Origin: Pseudomonas congelans
GTDB taxonomy: Bacteria; Pseudomonadota; Gammaproteobacteria; Pseudomonadales; Pseudomonadaceae
Assembly (NCBI RefSeq): GCF_900103225.1
Contig: NZ_FNJH01000006.1
Location: 265,264 to 329,263, forward strand
Length of the DNA stretch: 64,000 nucleotides
Direction of reading: 5' to 3'
The number at the start of each line of letters is the position of its first letter. The first letter of the stretch is position 1. The position numbers were made by a program, and so were the translations under genes. Below, one piece after another: positions 33,255 to 42,006 of this stretch. Under the pieces are notes generated by a model, which was not told the DNA's origin, searched no databases, and was given only the letters and a program-made list of their open reading frames with translations.

Positions 33255-34850
33255 CTACTTCACCTGGGTAGTGGCGAAGTTGTTGGTTGTGAGCGGGCTG
33301 ATTTGGTAGCCCTCCACATTTTTACGCATGGCCGTGAACATTCTGGTGTGAGCCATGCTGATCCACGGCTGATCCTTGTTGAATATTGCCTGTGCCTGTT
33401 CATAGAGCGCAGCGCGTTCCTGCGGGTTCACTGTTTCACGCGCCTGATCGATCAGCTTCTGGAAATCGGCGTTGCACCAGCGGGCGTAGTTCTCGCCGTT
33501 TTTCGCCGCTTCACAGCTCAGCATCGGAGTCAGGAAGTTATCAGGGTCGCCATTGTCGCCTGCCCAGCCGGCAGACACCATGTCATGTTCGCCATTCTTG
33601 GCTCGTTTGAGCATTTCACCCCATTCCATGACGCGAATATCGATCTTGATGCCGATCTTCGCCAGGTCGGATTGCATCATTTGCGCGCCGAGCATCGGGT
33701 TGGGGTTGGTCGGGCCACCGCCGTTGCGGGTGAACAGGGTAAACGTGGTGCCTTCCGGCACACCGGCTTCCTTCAGCAGGGCGCGTGCCTTGTCGAGGTC
33801 GATCGGCGGGTTCTTCAGGCTGTTGTTGTAACCCAGCAGGGTCGGCGGATACGGGTTGACCGCTACCAGCGCATTGCCCTTGCCGAACACCGCGTTGACA
33901 TAAGCGTTCTTGTCGAATGTCATGTCAATGGCTTTGCGGACCCGCACGTCGCTCAAATACTTGTGGGTCGTGTTGATCGCGATGTAGCCCGTGGTCATTG
34001 CCTCCAGCTCATCGATTTTCAGATTCGGATCTTTCTTGATGCTTGGCACGTCGTCAGGCTTCGGATACAGCGCGATCTGACATTCGTTGGCCTTGAGCTT
34101 CTGCAGGCGCACGTTGTTGTCGGTGGCGATGGCCAGAATCAGGGCATCGGCAGGCGGCTTGCCGCGGAAGTAGTCCGGGTTGGCCTTGAAGCGTACCTGC
34201 GCATCCTTGGCGTAGCGCTGGAAGATGAAGGGGCCGGTGCCGATTGGCTTGCTGTTGAGGTCGCCGGTCTTGTTGGCTTTCAACAGTTGGTCGGCGTATT
34301 CAGCCGGATAGATCGAAGCAAAAGCCATCGCGAGGTCGGCCAGGAATGGCGCTTCGCGGCGGGTCAGGGTGAACTTGACGGTGTAGTCGTCAGTTTTCTC
34401 GACGCTTTTCAGCAGCTCTTTGAAGCCCATGCTTTCAAAGTAGGGGAAACCGACGCTCGATTTGTCATGCCACGGGTGCTTCGGGTCCAGCTGGCGCTGA
34501 AAACTCCAGAGCACATCATCGGCGTTCATGTCGCGGGTCGGTTTGAAGTAATCGGTGGTGTGGAATTTGACGCCTTTACGCAGGTGGAAGGTGTACGTCA
34601 GGCCGTCGTCGCTGATGTCCCAGGAGTCAGCCAGCGCAGGAATCACTTCCGTGGTGCCGGGTTTGAAATCCGCGAGACGGTTGAATACGGTTTCAGCCAC
34701 GGCATCGGCCGTCACTGCTGTCGTGTATTGCACCATGTCGAAGCCTTCGGGGCTGGCTTCGGTGCAGACCACCAGGGGTTTTGCCGAAACACTGACGGCG
34801 ACGCTGAGCAGGGCCAGGGCGATCGAGTTGCGTAGCGATAACAGTTTCAT
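33255..34850 (-). CDS. dppA4: Peptide-binding protein, fourth copy (DppA4)
   Basis: 531 residues. Signal MKLLSLRNSIALALLSVAVSVSA; mature protein begins KPLVVCTEASPEGFD. Cluster C SBP_bac_5 fold: GTGPFIFQRY, VRKAIDMTFDKNAYV, WAGDNGDPDNF. It differs from the other three copies in the pocket region (PMLSCEAAKNGENYARWCN) and around 250-300, so its peptide range is likely different. It stands next to dppB, as PA4502 does in P. aeruginosa, and is separated from opdP by a strong hairpin. Confidence 0.92.
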   Translation of the reverse strand: MKLLSLRNSIALALLSVAVSVSAKPLVVCTEASPEGFDMVQYTTAVTADAVAETVFNRLADFKPGTTEVIPALADSWDISDDGLTYTFHLRKGVKFHTTDYFKPTRDMNADDVLWSFQRQLDPKHPWHDKSSVGFPYFESMGFKELLKSVEKTDDYTVKFTLTRREAPFLADLAMAFASIYPAEYADQLLKANKTGDLNSKPIGTGPFIFQRYAKDAQVRFKANPDYFRGKPPADALILAIATDNNVRLQKLKANECQIALYPKPDDVPSIKKDPNLKIDELEAMTTGYIAINTTHKYLSDVRVRKAIDMTFDKNAYVNAVFGKGNALVAVNPYPPTLLGYNNSLKNPPIDLDKARALLKEAGVPEGTTFTLFTRNGGGPTNPNPMLGAQMMQSDLAKIGIKIDIRVMEWGEMLKRAKNGEHDMVSAGWAGDNGDPDNFLTPMLSCEAAKNGENYARWCNADFQKLIDQARETVNPQERAALYEQAQAIFNKDQPWISMAHTRMFTAMRKNVEGYQISPLTTNNFATTQVK

Positions 34851-34886
34851 TGTGAACCCTCCATAGAGTTGACGCCGATGGTGATG

Positions 34887-34918
34887 TTCGGACGCAAGGC
34901 TGTAGCCTTGCGTCCGAA
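34887..34918 (-). terminator. Strong hairpin between opdP and dppA4
   Basis: Perfect 14-bp stem TTCGGACGCAAGGC / GCCTTGCGTCCGAA with loop TGTA. No T-run on the minus strand. Confidence 0.75.
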
Positions 34919-34932
34919 CGGTTTTCAGCGAA

Positions 34933-36348
34933 TCAAAGAATGTTGAATGGAACAGTGGTCACCAGACGGAATTCGTTGATGTTGCCATCAGCCTGATTCT
35001 CGCTGGCGCGGTGAGTGGTGTAGGTGGCGCGGATGGCAGTGGCCTTGAGCGGGCCGGACTGCACGGAGTACGACGTACCGATACCGTATTCGTAGTGAGT
35101 CTCGCCGTCCATTGCGTTTACGCCGCTCGCTGTACGAACGCCATTGATTGTCTGGACGTCGCCATAGACGTTGCCTTTGTATTTGGTGCCGTCGATGTCC
35201 CAGCCACGTGCCTGGTAGATGTTGAATTTCAGGCCCGGCACGCCGTATTCGGCCATGTTCAGAACGTAGGCGATCTGCAGGGACTTCTCGTTCGGACCGT
35301 TGAAGTCCGAGAGCAGGGAGTTGGCCAGGAAGATCGCGTTGGTGTCGTGCGCATAGTCGAAGTACTCATCGCCAGACACTTGCTGATAGGCAAGGCTGAC
35401 GCTGTGAGCGTTATGCGTACCGGTGAAGGACAGGCTGTAGGTATCGTTGTCGATCGGGCCTTGTTTGCTTTGACCGGAGTCCTTGGTCTTGTAGTAGTTC
35501 AGGTTGGTGCTGAGCGCCAGTGCCTTGCTGTCACCCAGTTCGTGGGTGAAACCGAAGTAGTACTGGTGCCAGAAATCTTCCAGATTCGATGCATAGAAGC
35601 TGGTGGTCAGGCTGTCGGTCGGCTTGTAGTCGGCACCGAACATGTCCAGACGGTCGGCGGTCTGGCTGCGATCACCGTACTCGGAGCGGAACTTGTCCAG
35701 GCTCTGTTCCATACGTGGCGATACACGGTCGAAACTACCGGCTTGAAAGGACAGGTTATTCAGCTCATCGCTCTGTACGGCAACACCCTGGAAGCTGGAG
35801 GGCAGTGCGCGGTTGCCGATGAAGGCGATAACCGGGGTGTTCACCGATTGGCGACCCATGGTCAGGACCGTGTTGGAGACCCGCGCCTTGACGTTGCCCA
35901 GACCCATCTTGCTCCACTGACCGACTGCATCGCCGTCGCTGTGTGCCAGGGTACGGTTGGAGTTGCCTGCAAAGTCATCGGTGTCACGGTCCAGTGCAAT
36001 GGCGTTGTACAGCGCCAGTTCGGTGGAGAAACCTACAACGCCCTGGGTATAACCCGAGGTGTAGTTGACGATGGTGCCCTGCTGCCAGTTGATGCGACGC
36101 GAGGTCTGCTCGGCAGTGCCGTTGTCGTTGTAGCGGAACACTTCGCCGCGACGCTTGAGTTCATTGGCGTACCAGTTACGGGTCGTGCCGGTCAGGTGTT
36201 GATCTTCGATAAACCCGTTGGCGTCGGCCTGGGCATTCTTTGAACTCAGCTCGGTCGGTATGAACGTCTGGCTTGCCGGTTCAGCCTGAACCAGTGCGCC
36301 GAACGATGAGAGAGACAATGCCAATAACGCAGTGCTGGTTGTTTTCAC
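34933..36348 (-). CDS. opdP: OprD-family peptide porin
   Basis: 471 residues from a GTG at 36348 (AAGGGAG ten bases upstream; an in-frame GTG 21 bases earlier lacks an RBS). Signal VKTTSTALLALSLSSFGALVQA; then OprD family beta-barrel sequence (FIEDQHLTGTTRNWYANELK, RINWQQGTIVNYTSGYTQG, DMFGADYKPTDSLTTSFY) ending with FNIL. In P. aeruginosa OpdP (PA4501) takes up glycine-glutamate and other dipeptides, and lies between two dppA genes as here. It supplies peptides to the DppA proteins across the outer membrane. Confidence 0.92.
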   Translation of the reverse strand: MKTTSTALLALSLSSFGALVQAEPASQTFIPTELSSKNAQADANGFIEDQHLTGTTRNWYANELKRRGEVFRYNDNGTAEQTSRRINWQQGTIVNYTSGYTQGVVGFSTELALYNAIALDRDTDDFAGNSNRTLAHSDGDAVGQWSKMGLGNVKARVSNTVLTMGRQSVNTPVIAFIGNRALPSSFQGVAVQSDELNNLSFQAGSFDRVSPRMEQSLDKFRSEYGDRSQTADRLDMFGADYKPTDSLTTSFYASNLEDFWHQYYFGFTHELGDSKALALSTNLNYYKTKDSGQSKQGPIDNDTYSLSFTGTHNAHSVSLAYQQVSGDEYFDYAHDTNAIFLANSLLSDFNGPNEKSLQIAYVLNMAEYGVPGLKFNIYQARGWDIDGTKYKGNVYGDVQTINGVRTASGVNAMDGETHYEYGIGTSYSVQSGPLKATAIRATYTTHRASENQADGNINEFRLVTTVPFNIL

Positions 36349-36409
36349 GATGTGCAGCTCCCTTATCACTTTTTTATATGCCAGTTTTTTGAGCCTGGCT
36401 TTTGGTGGT

Positions 36410-36485
36410 GCAGGACTTTGGGTCCTGCGTTGTTATAGGTATCGACGCGCAAGTGCCCGCTCTCGCCGTGACACAAGACGGCGAG
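36410..36485 (-). terminator. Two hairpins between dppA3 and opdP
   Basis: GCAGGAC / GTCCTGC with a 5-base loop (36410-36428), and CTCGCCGT / ACGGCGAG with an 8-base loop (36462-36485). Both are behind the dppA3 stop at 36504. Confidence 0.65.
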
Positions 36486-36503
36486 GGCGTGCGGAGTTTT
36501 CGA

Positions 36504-38096
36504 TCAATCGACGATGCTGACGCCTGAAAAGTTGTTGCGACCGAACGGGCTGACGTGGAAGTCCCTGACCTCGGCGCGCAATGGCTGATTGACGGTCGAG
36601 TGGGCAATCGGTGTGATTGGCACCTGCTCCTTGAGGTAGCGCTGCGCCTGCTTGTACAGGTCGGTACGCTCCGCACGGTCAGCGGTTGCAACGGCTGCCT
36701 TGACCAGGTGGTCGTATTTTTCGTCGCACCACATCGAATAGTTGTTACCGCCAATCGCGGCGCAGCTGTAAAGCGTGCCCAGCCAGTTGTCCGGGTCACC
36801 GTTGTCGCCAGTCCAGCCGATCAGCGAGATATCGTGCTCGCCATTTTTGGTGCGTTTGAGGTATTCGCCCCATTCGTAACTGACGATTTTGACCTTGATG
36901 CCGACCTTGGCCCAGTCGGCCTGAAGCATTTCGGCCATCAGCTTGGCGTTGGGGTTGTAAGGTCGCTGAACCGGCATGGCCCAGAGGGTCAGTTCGGTGC
37001 CTTCCTTGACGCCCGCAGCGCGCAACAGGGCCTTGGCTTTTTCCGGGTCATAGGGCGCGTCCTTGATGCTGTCGTCATAGGACCACTGGGTCGGTGGCAT
37101 GGCGTTGACTGCCAGTTGCCCCGCGCCCTGGTAAACCGCGTTGATGATCGCCTTCTTGTTGACGGCCATGTCCAGCGCCTGACGCACTTCCAGCTTGCCC
37201 AACGGTTCGTGGCGCACGTTGTAGGAGATATAGCCGAGGTTGAAGCCTGGCTTCTCGATGATCTGCAGGCTTTTGTCTGCCTTGAGGCTGGCGAGGTCTG
37301 CCGGACGCGGGTTGACCGAGACCTGGCACTCGTTGGCCTTGAGCTTTTGCATGCGCGCAGAGGCGTCGGTCACGATGGCGAAGATCAACTGGTCGATTTT
37401 TACCCGGCTCGGGTCCCAGAACTCCTTGTTGCCCTTGTAGCGAATCTGCGAATCCTTCTGATAGCGCTGAAACACGAAAGGACCTGTACCGATAGGCTGC
37501 TGGTTGATGTCGCGCACATCACCCTTGGCCATCAGCTGTTCGGCGTACTCGGCGGAGAGGATGCCGGCGAAGTTCATCGCGATGTTCTGGATGAATGCCG
37601 CATCGACCGTATTGAGGGTGAACACGACGGTCAGCGGGTCGGTCTTCTCGACGGACTTGATCTTCTTGTTCAGGCCCATACTGGTGAAGTAGGGGAACTC
37701 GGTCGGGTAGGCGACACGGAACGGATGATCGGGCTTGAGCATGCGATTGAAGGTGAACAGCACGTCGTCGGCGTTGAAGTTACGGCTGGGCTTGAAGTTC
37801 TTGTTGCTGTGGAACTTCACACCCTCGCGCAGGTGAAACGTGTAGACCAGACCGTCTTCCGAGATGTCCCAGGAAGTTGCCAGTGCTGGAACCACGGTGG
37901 TATCGCCCTGCTTGAATTCGGTGAGTCGATTGTAGATCGGCTCGGATGCATCGTTATCAGTAGAGGAGGTGTATTGCGCACCGTCGAAGCCAGCCGGACT
38001 CGCTTCAGAGCAGAACACCAGATTGCTTGCCGCCTGGGCAAACGGGGCCAGTGCCAACAGTCCCAGGCACGACGTCATCGCAAGAGTTTTACGCAT
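36504..38096 (-). CDS. dppA3: Peptide-binding protein, third copy (DppA3)
   Basis: 530 residues from the ATG at 38096 (GGGATC upstream), starting MRKTLAMTSCLGLLALAPFA. Signal peptide cleaved before ASNLVFCSEASPAGFD. It shares GTGPFVFQRYQKDSQIRYKG, LKANECQVS and TGDNGDPDNWLGTLYSC with DppA1 and DppA2, so the three are close paralogues. The binding protein docks on DppBCDF and sets substrate choice. In PAO1 psdR and mdpA lie between dppA2 and dppA3; here the gap is only 320 bases. Confidence 0.92.
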   Translation of the reverse strand: MRKTLAMTSCLGLLALAPFAQAASNLVFCSEASPAGFDGAQYTSSTDNDASEPIYNRLTEFKQGDTTVVPALATSWDISEDGLVYTFHLREGVKFHSNKNFKPSRNFNADDVLFTFNRMLKPDHPFRVAYPTEFPYFTSMGLNKKIKSVEKTDPLTVVFTLNTVDAAFIQNIAMNFAGILSAEYAEQLMAKGDVRDINQQPIGTGPFVFQRYQKDSQIRYKGNKEFWDPSRVKIDQLIFAIVTDASARMQKLKANECQVSVNPRPADLASLKADKSLQIIEKPGFNLGYISYNVRHEPLGKLEVRQALDMAVNKKAIINAVYQGAGQLAVNAMPPTQWSYDDSIKDAPYDPEKAKALLRAAGVKEGTELTLWAMPVQRPYNPNAKLMAEMLQADWAKVGIKVKIVSYEWGEYLKRTKNGEHDISLIGWTGDNGDPDNWLGTLYSCAAIGGNNYSMWCDEKYDHLVKAAVATADRAERTDLYKQAQRYLKEQVPITPIAHSTVNQPLRAEVRDFHVSPFGRNNFSGVSIVD

Positions 38097-38416
38097 GATG
38101 ATCCCTATCCTCAAAGGATGAGCCGAGGCTCGAATGTCTAACTGGCGCAAAAGCGTCGCCCCACGCAACTTCGAACGACATGCCCGGTGCACCTGGACAC
38201 GAAGCGGCGGGCTTCCTGCCCGTTGCCGCTGCCCTTCGACGGTAAGTCGTCAGAGGCACGCGGTATATAGGCTCGAAGGCTGCAAAGCTCGTAGGAAATA
38301 TCTTGGTGATAGTAGAAGAATGCCGTTATCGGCACTTTTTCAACCCATCGCCCGGGGCTCATTTTCAAGTAGAGCGGTTTGCTGCGCCGGGTGAGCGGCG
38401 CAGCAAACAGTCGCTT
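38097..38416. other. Gap between dppA2 and dppA3
   Basis: 320 bases with no gene. It holds a strong hairpin (38377-38408) just behind the dppA2 stop and presumably a dppA3 promoter or leader. I find no remnant of psdR or mdpA in any frame. Confidence 0.5.
38377..38408 (-). terminator. Hairpin behind dppA2
   Basis: Perfect 12-bp stem GTTTGCTGCGCC / GGCGCAGCAAAC with an 8-base loop, nine bases behind the dppA2 stop. Confidence 0.75.
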
Positions 38417-40045
38417 TTACTTGCCGCTCACGCTCACACCGTAAAAGGAGTTCAAGCCAAACGGGCTGATCTTGAAGTCCTGCACGCTGGTGCGCATGGG
38501 TTGATAGACCGTCGAGTGCGCAATAGGCGTCATTGGCACGGCGTCTTTCAGGAGGTGTTGCGCCTGCTTGTACAGTTTGGTGCGCTCGGCCTGATCGGAC
38601 GTTTCCTTGGCCTTGTGGATCAGCGTGTCGAACGGCTTGTCGCACCATTTGGCAAAGTTGTTGCCATTCAGGGCGTCGCAGCCGAACAGGGTGCCGAGCC
38701 AGTTGTCCGGGTCACCATTGTCACCGCTCCAGCCAATCAGCATGGCGCCGTTCTCGCCATTCTTGGCGCGCTTGATGTACTCGCCCCATTCGTAGCTGAC
38801 AATCTTGGCGTTGATACCGATCTTCTTCCAGTCGGACTGGAGCATCTCGGCCATCAGTTTGGCGTTGGGGTTGTAAGGACGCTGAACCGGCATCGCCCAC
38901 AGGGTGATTTCGGTGCCTTCCTTGATGCCGGCTTCCTTGAGCAGCGCGCGAGCTTTCTCGGGATCGTACTTGGCGTCCTTGATGGTGGTGTCATAGGACC
39001 ACTGGGTCGGCGGCATGGCGTTGACCGCCAATTGACCTGCACCCTGGTAGACCGAGTCGATGATCTGCTGCTTGTTGACCGCCATGTCCAGCGCCTGACG
39101 CACTTTCAACTGAGCCAGCGGGTTCGGACGGTCTTCGCCCTTGATCTTGTCCATCACGTTGTAAGCGATGTAACCCAGGTTGAAGCCTGCCTGATCAGGC
39201 ATCTTCAGATTCTTGTCGGCCTTGAGGGGTTCGAGGTCGGCAGGACGCGGGTAAGCGGTGATCTGGCATTCGTTTTTCTTGAGCTTCTGCATGCGCACCG
39301 AGGCATCGGTGGTGATGGCGAAGATCAGATTATCGACCTTGACGTCCTCAGGCTTCCAGTAGTCCTTGTTGCCGGTGTAACGAATGTTGGAGTCTTTCTG
39401 GTAGCTCTTGAACACGAACGGTCCAGTGCCGATCGGCTGCTGGTTGATCAGTTCCGGCTTGCCTTCCTTGAGCAGCTTGGCGGCATACTCTGCGGACTGG
39501 ATGGACGCGAAGCTCATCGCCATGTTCTGGATGAACGCGGCGTCGACCTTGCCCAGAACGAACTTGACGGTGTGGTCGTCGATCTTCTCGATTTTGGTGA
39601 TGTTGGTGTCCATCGCCATATCAGTGAAGTACGGGAATTCGGTCGGATACGCTTTGCGGTAAGGCATGTCCTTGTCGATCATGCGATTGAACGTGAACAG
39701 CACGTCATCGGCATTGAATTCACGGGTCGGCTTGAAGTAGGGCGTGGTGTGGAACTTGACGCCTTCGCGGAGGTGAAAGGTGTACGTCAGGCCATCGTCG
39801 GAGATGTCCCATTTGGTTGCCAAACCCGGCACTACGGCGGTGCCGCCGCGCTCAAACTGACTCAGGCGGTTGAAGATGGTCTCTGCCGAGGCGTCGAAGT
39901 CAGTACCTGTGGTGTATTGACCTGGATCGAAGCCTGCAGGGCTGCCCTCGGAGCAGAACACCAGATTCGATGCAGCGTGAGCGAAAGGTGCGCTGGCGAG
40001 CAAGCTGGCGCCGATCAGAAACGGAATGACCGCGTGTTTGAGCAT
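38417..40045 (-). CDS. dppA2: Peptide-binding protein, second copy (DppA2)
   Basis: 542 residues from the ATG at 40045 (TGAGGCAACC upstream). Signal MLKHAVIPFLIGASLLASAPFA, then ASNLVFCSEGSPAGFDPG. It carries an insertion near YNVMDKIKGEDRPNPLAQLK that the other copies lack, giving it 7-12 extra residues. Otherwise it is the same SBP_bac_5 fold with SGDNGDPDNWLGTLFGC. The insertion could alter docking or peptide choice. Confidence 0.92.
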   Translation of the reverse strand: MLKHAVIPFLIGASLLASAPFAHAASNLVFCSEGSPAGFDPGQYTTGTDFDASAETIFNRLSQFERGGTAVVPGLATKWDISDDGLTYTFHLREGVKFHTTPYFKPTREFNADDVLFTFNRMIDKDMPYRKAYPTEFPYFTDMAMDTNITKIEKIDDHTVKFVLGKVDAAFIQNMAMSFASIQSAEYAAKLLKEGKPELINQQPIGTGPFVFKSYQKDSNIRYTGNKDYWKPEDVKVDNLIFAITTDASVRMQKLKKNECQITAYPRPADLEPLKADKNLKMPDQAGFNLGYIAYNVMDKIKGEDRPNPLAQLKVRQALDMAVNKQQIIDSVYQGAGQLAVNAMPPTQWSYDTTIKDAKYDPEKARALLKEAGIKEGTEITLWAMPVQRPYNPNAKLMAEMLQSDWKKIGINAKIVSYEWGEYIKRAKNGENGAMLIGWSGDNGDPDNWLGTLFGCDALNGNNFAKWCDKPFDTLIHKAKETSDQAERTKLYKQAQHLLKDAVPMTPIAHSTVYQPMRTSVQDFKISPFGLNSFYGVSVSGK

Positions 40046-40262
40046 GGTTGCCTCAGTTGTTGTCATTTTTGATTAGAGGGAACGACCTCATGAGCCGATC
40101 CGTCCGATACTTATGCAGGGGCCATACCCAAAGCAAGACAGTGAGGCGAAAGAAGCGACAAAGAGTGGCACGATCGTACAGGAATGTCGCGAAAGTGTAA
40201 CTTTCTTGAGAGTTGATCGTTTGCGCGACGTTTTTTCGATCGTTTAGCGCACTATTAAGGTG

Positions 40263-40291
40263 CAACCGGGTGAGAAAAATGCACCCGGTTG
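40263..40291 (-). terminator. Hairpin behind dppA1
   Basis: 10-bp stem CAACCGGGTG / CACCCGGTTG with a 9-base loop, eleven bases behind the dppA1 stop. The remaining gap to dppA2 (to 40046) is 257 bases in all and may hold a promoter. Confidence 0.72.
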
Positions 40292-40302
40292 GCGCTGTGT
40301 TG

Positions 40303-41910
40303 TTACTTCACTGTTCCCAGACTGACACCATAAAAGGGTGTCAGGCCGAAGGGACTGATCTTGAAGTCCTGCACTTCCTGGCGCATTGGCTGAAACACCT
40401 TGGAGTTGGCAATCGGGGTGATCGGCACCTGCTGCTTGAGAATGTGCTGAGCTTGCTGATATAGCTTGATGCGCTCATCGCGGTTGCTGGTCAGCTTGGC
40501 CTTCTGCACCAGCTTGTCGTAAGCCGGGTCACACCATTTGGCGTAGTTGCTGCCTTTGACGGCTGCGCAGCTGTAAAGCACGCCGAGCCAGTTGTCAGGG
40601 TCGCCGTTGTCACCGGTCCAGCCGTAGATCATCGCGTCATGTTCGCCAGCCTTGGCGCGCTTGATGTATTCGCCCCATTCATAGCTGACGATGTTGGCCT
40701 TGATACCGATTTTCTCCCAGTCGGACTGGATCATCTGTGCCGACATGCGTGCATTGGGGTTCGATGCGCGCTGGACGGTCATGGCCCACAGATCGATTTT
40801 GGTACCCGGTGCTACACCTGCTTCCTTGAGCAGTTGTTTGGCTTTGGTCAGGTCGTGCGGGGCGTCCTTGATGGTCGGGTCGAAGCTCCACTGACCAGGG
40901 GGCAGGGCATTTTCTGCCTGCTGGCCTGCGCTCTGATAAACCGCCTTGATGATCGCCGGCTTGTCGATGGCCATGTCCAGCGCCTGACGGACCTTGAGCT
41001 GGTCCAGCGGCGGATGCGTGACGTTGTAGGCCAGAAAGCCCAGGTTGAAGCCCGGCTGGCTGAGGACCTTGAGTTTCGGGTCCTTTTTCATTTCCTCGAT
41101 GTCTTGCGGACGCGGATAGCCGCTGACCTGGCATTCGTTGGCCTTGAGCTTCTGCAGACGTACGGCGGCATCGCTGCTGATCGAGAAGATCAGGTTGTCG
41201 ATCTTCACATCCTCCGGCTTCCAGTACTCGGTATTGCCGGCGTAGCGGATCTGCGAATCTTTCTGGTAGCGCTTGAAGACGAACGGGCCAGTGCCGATGG
41301 GCTTCTGGTTCAAGTCCTCGGCCTTGCCTTCCTTGAGCAGTTTGTCTGCGTACTCGGCAGACTGGATAGACGCGAAGCTCATCGCCAGGTTCTGCACGAA
41401 GGCCGCATCGATGTTGTTCAGGGTGAACCTGACTGTCAGCGGGTCGACTTTCTCGACGCTCTTGATCGTGGTGTTCAGCCCCATGTCGGTGAAGTAGGGC
41501 GACTCGGACGGATACGCCTTGCGGAACGGGTGGTTGGCATCGAGCAGGCGGTTGAACGTGAACAGCACGTCATCGGCGTTGAACGTGCGAGTCGGGGTGA
41601 AATAGTCCGTGGTATGGAATTTCACGCCGTCGCGCAGGTGAAAGGTGTAAGTCAGGCCATCCGGCGAAACGTCCCAGCGCGTGGCCAGACCCGGCTCCAC
41701 TTCCGTACCGCCACGCTTGAACTGGGTCAGACGGTTGAAAACGGTTTCGGCCGAGGCATCGAAGTCGGTGCCGCTGGTGTACTGGCTTGGGTCGAAACCG
41801 GCAGGGCTGGCTTCAGAGCAATACACCAGCGTGCTTGCCGCCTGGGCCAAAGGCGCGCAGGCCAGCAGCGCGGTAGTCAGCAGCAGCGGTTTGAAAAGTG
41901 TGTGTCCCAT
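40303..41910 (-). CDS. dppA1: Peptide-binding protein, first copy (DppA1)
   Basis: 535 residues. GAGGGATCC precedes the ATG. Signal MGHTLFKPLLLTTALLACAPLAQA; mature part ASTLVYCSEASPAGFD. Typical DppA segments: GTGPFVFKRYQKDSQIRYAG, VRQALDMAIDKPAIIKAV, TGDNGDPDNWLGVLYSC. First of the four peptide-binding proteins and the upstream end of the dpp cluster. In PAO1 its upstream neighbour is the SIMPL gene; here phcA intervenes, 96 bases away. Confidence 0.92.
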   Translation of the reverse strand: MGHTLFKPLLLTTALLACAPLAQAASTLVYCSEASPAGFDPSQYTSGTDFDASAETVFNRLTQFKRGGTEVEPGLATRWDVSPDGLTYTFHLRDGVKFHTTDYFTPTRTFNADDVLFTFNRLLDANHPFRKAYPSESPYFTDMGLNTTIKSVEKVDPLTVRFTLNNIDAAFVQNLAMSFASIQSAEYADKLLKEGKAEDLNQKPIGTGPFVFKRYQKDSQIRYAGNTEYWKPEDVKIDNLIFSISSDAAVRLQKLKANECQVSGYPRPQDIEEMKKDPKLKVLSQPGFNLGFLAYNVTHPPLDQLKVRQALDMAIDKPAIIKAVYQSAGQQAENALPPGQWSFDPTIKDAPHDLTKAKQLLKEAGVAPGTKIDLWAMTVQRASNPNARMSAQMIQSDWEKIGIKANIVSYEWGEYIKRAKAGEHDAMIYGWTGDNGDPDNWLGVLYSCAAVKGSNYAKWCDPAYDKLVQKAKLTSNRDERIKLYQQAQHILKQQVPITPIANSKVFQPMRQEVQDFKISPFGLTPFYGVSLGTVK

Positions 41911-41924
41911 GGATCCCTCGCGTG

Positions 41925-41983
41925 GTACGGCAGTAACCGTGCTTGAAAGTCGGCAATCAGGTAGACAACGGATAGTGCCGTAC
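41925..41983. promoter_or_regulatory. Spaced inverted repeat upstream of dppA1
   Basis: GTACGGCA at 41925-41932 and TGCCGTAC at 41976-41983, 43 bases apart, in the 96-base gap between phcA and dppA1. Possible operator or large hairpin; no known consensus. Confidence 0.35.
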
Positions 41984-42006
41984 TTGGTCGGGATCGGACA
42001 ATACGC

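Noticed and set aside
38303..40072. Long plus-strand frame across dppA2
   Set aside because: Shadow of dppA2; similar frames occur opposite each dppA paralogue, as expected from shared codon bias.
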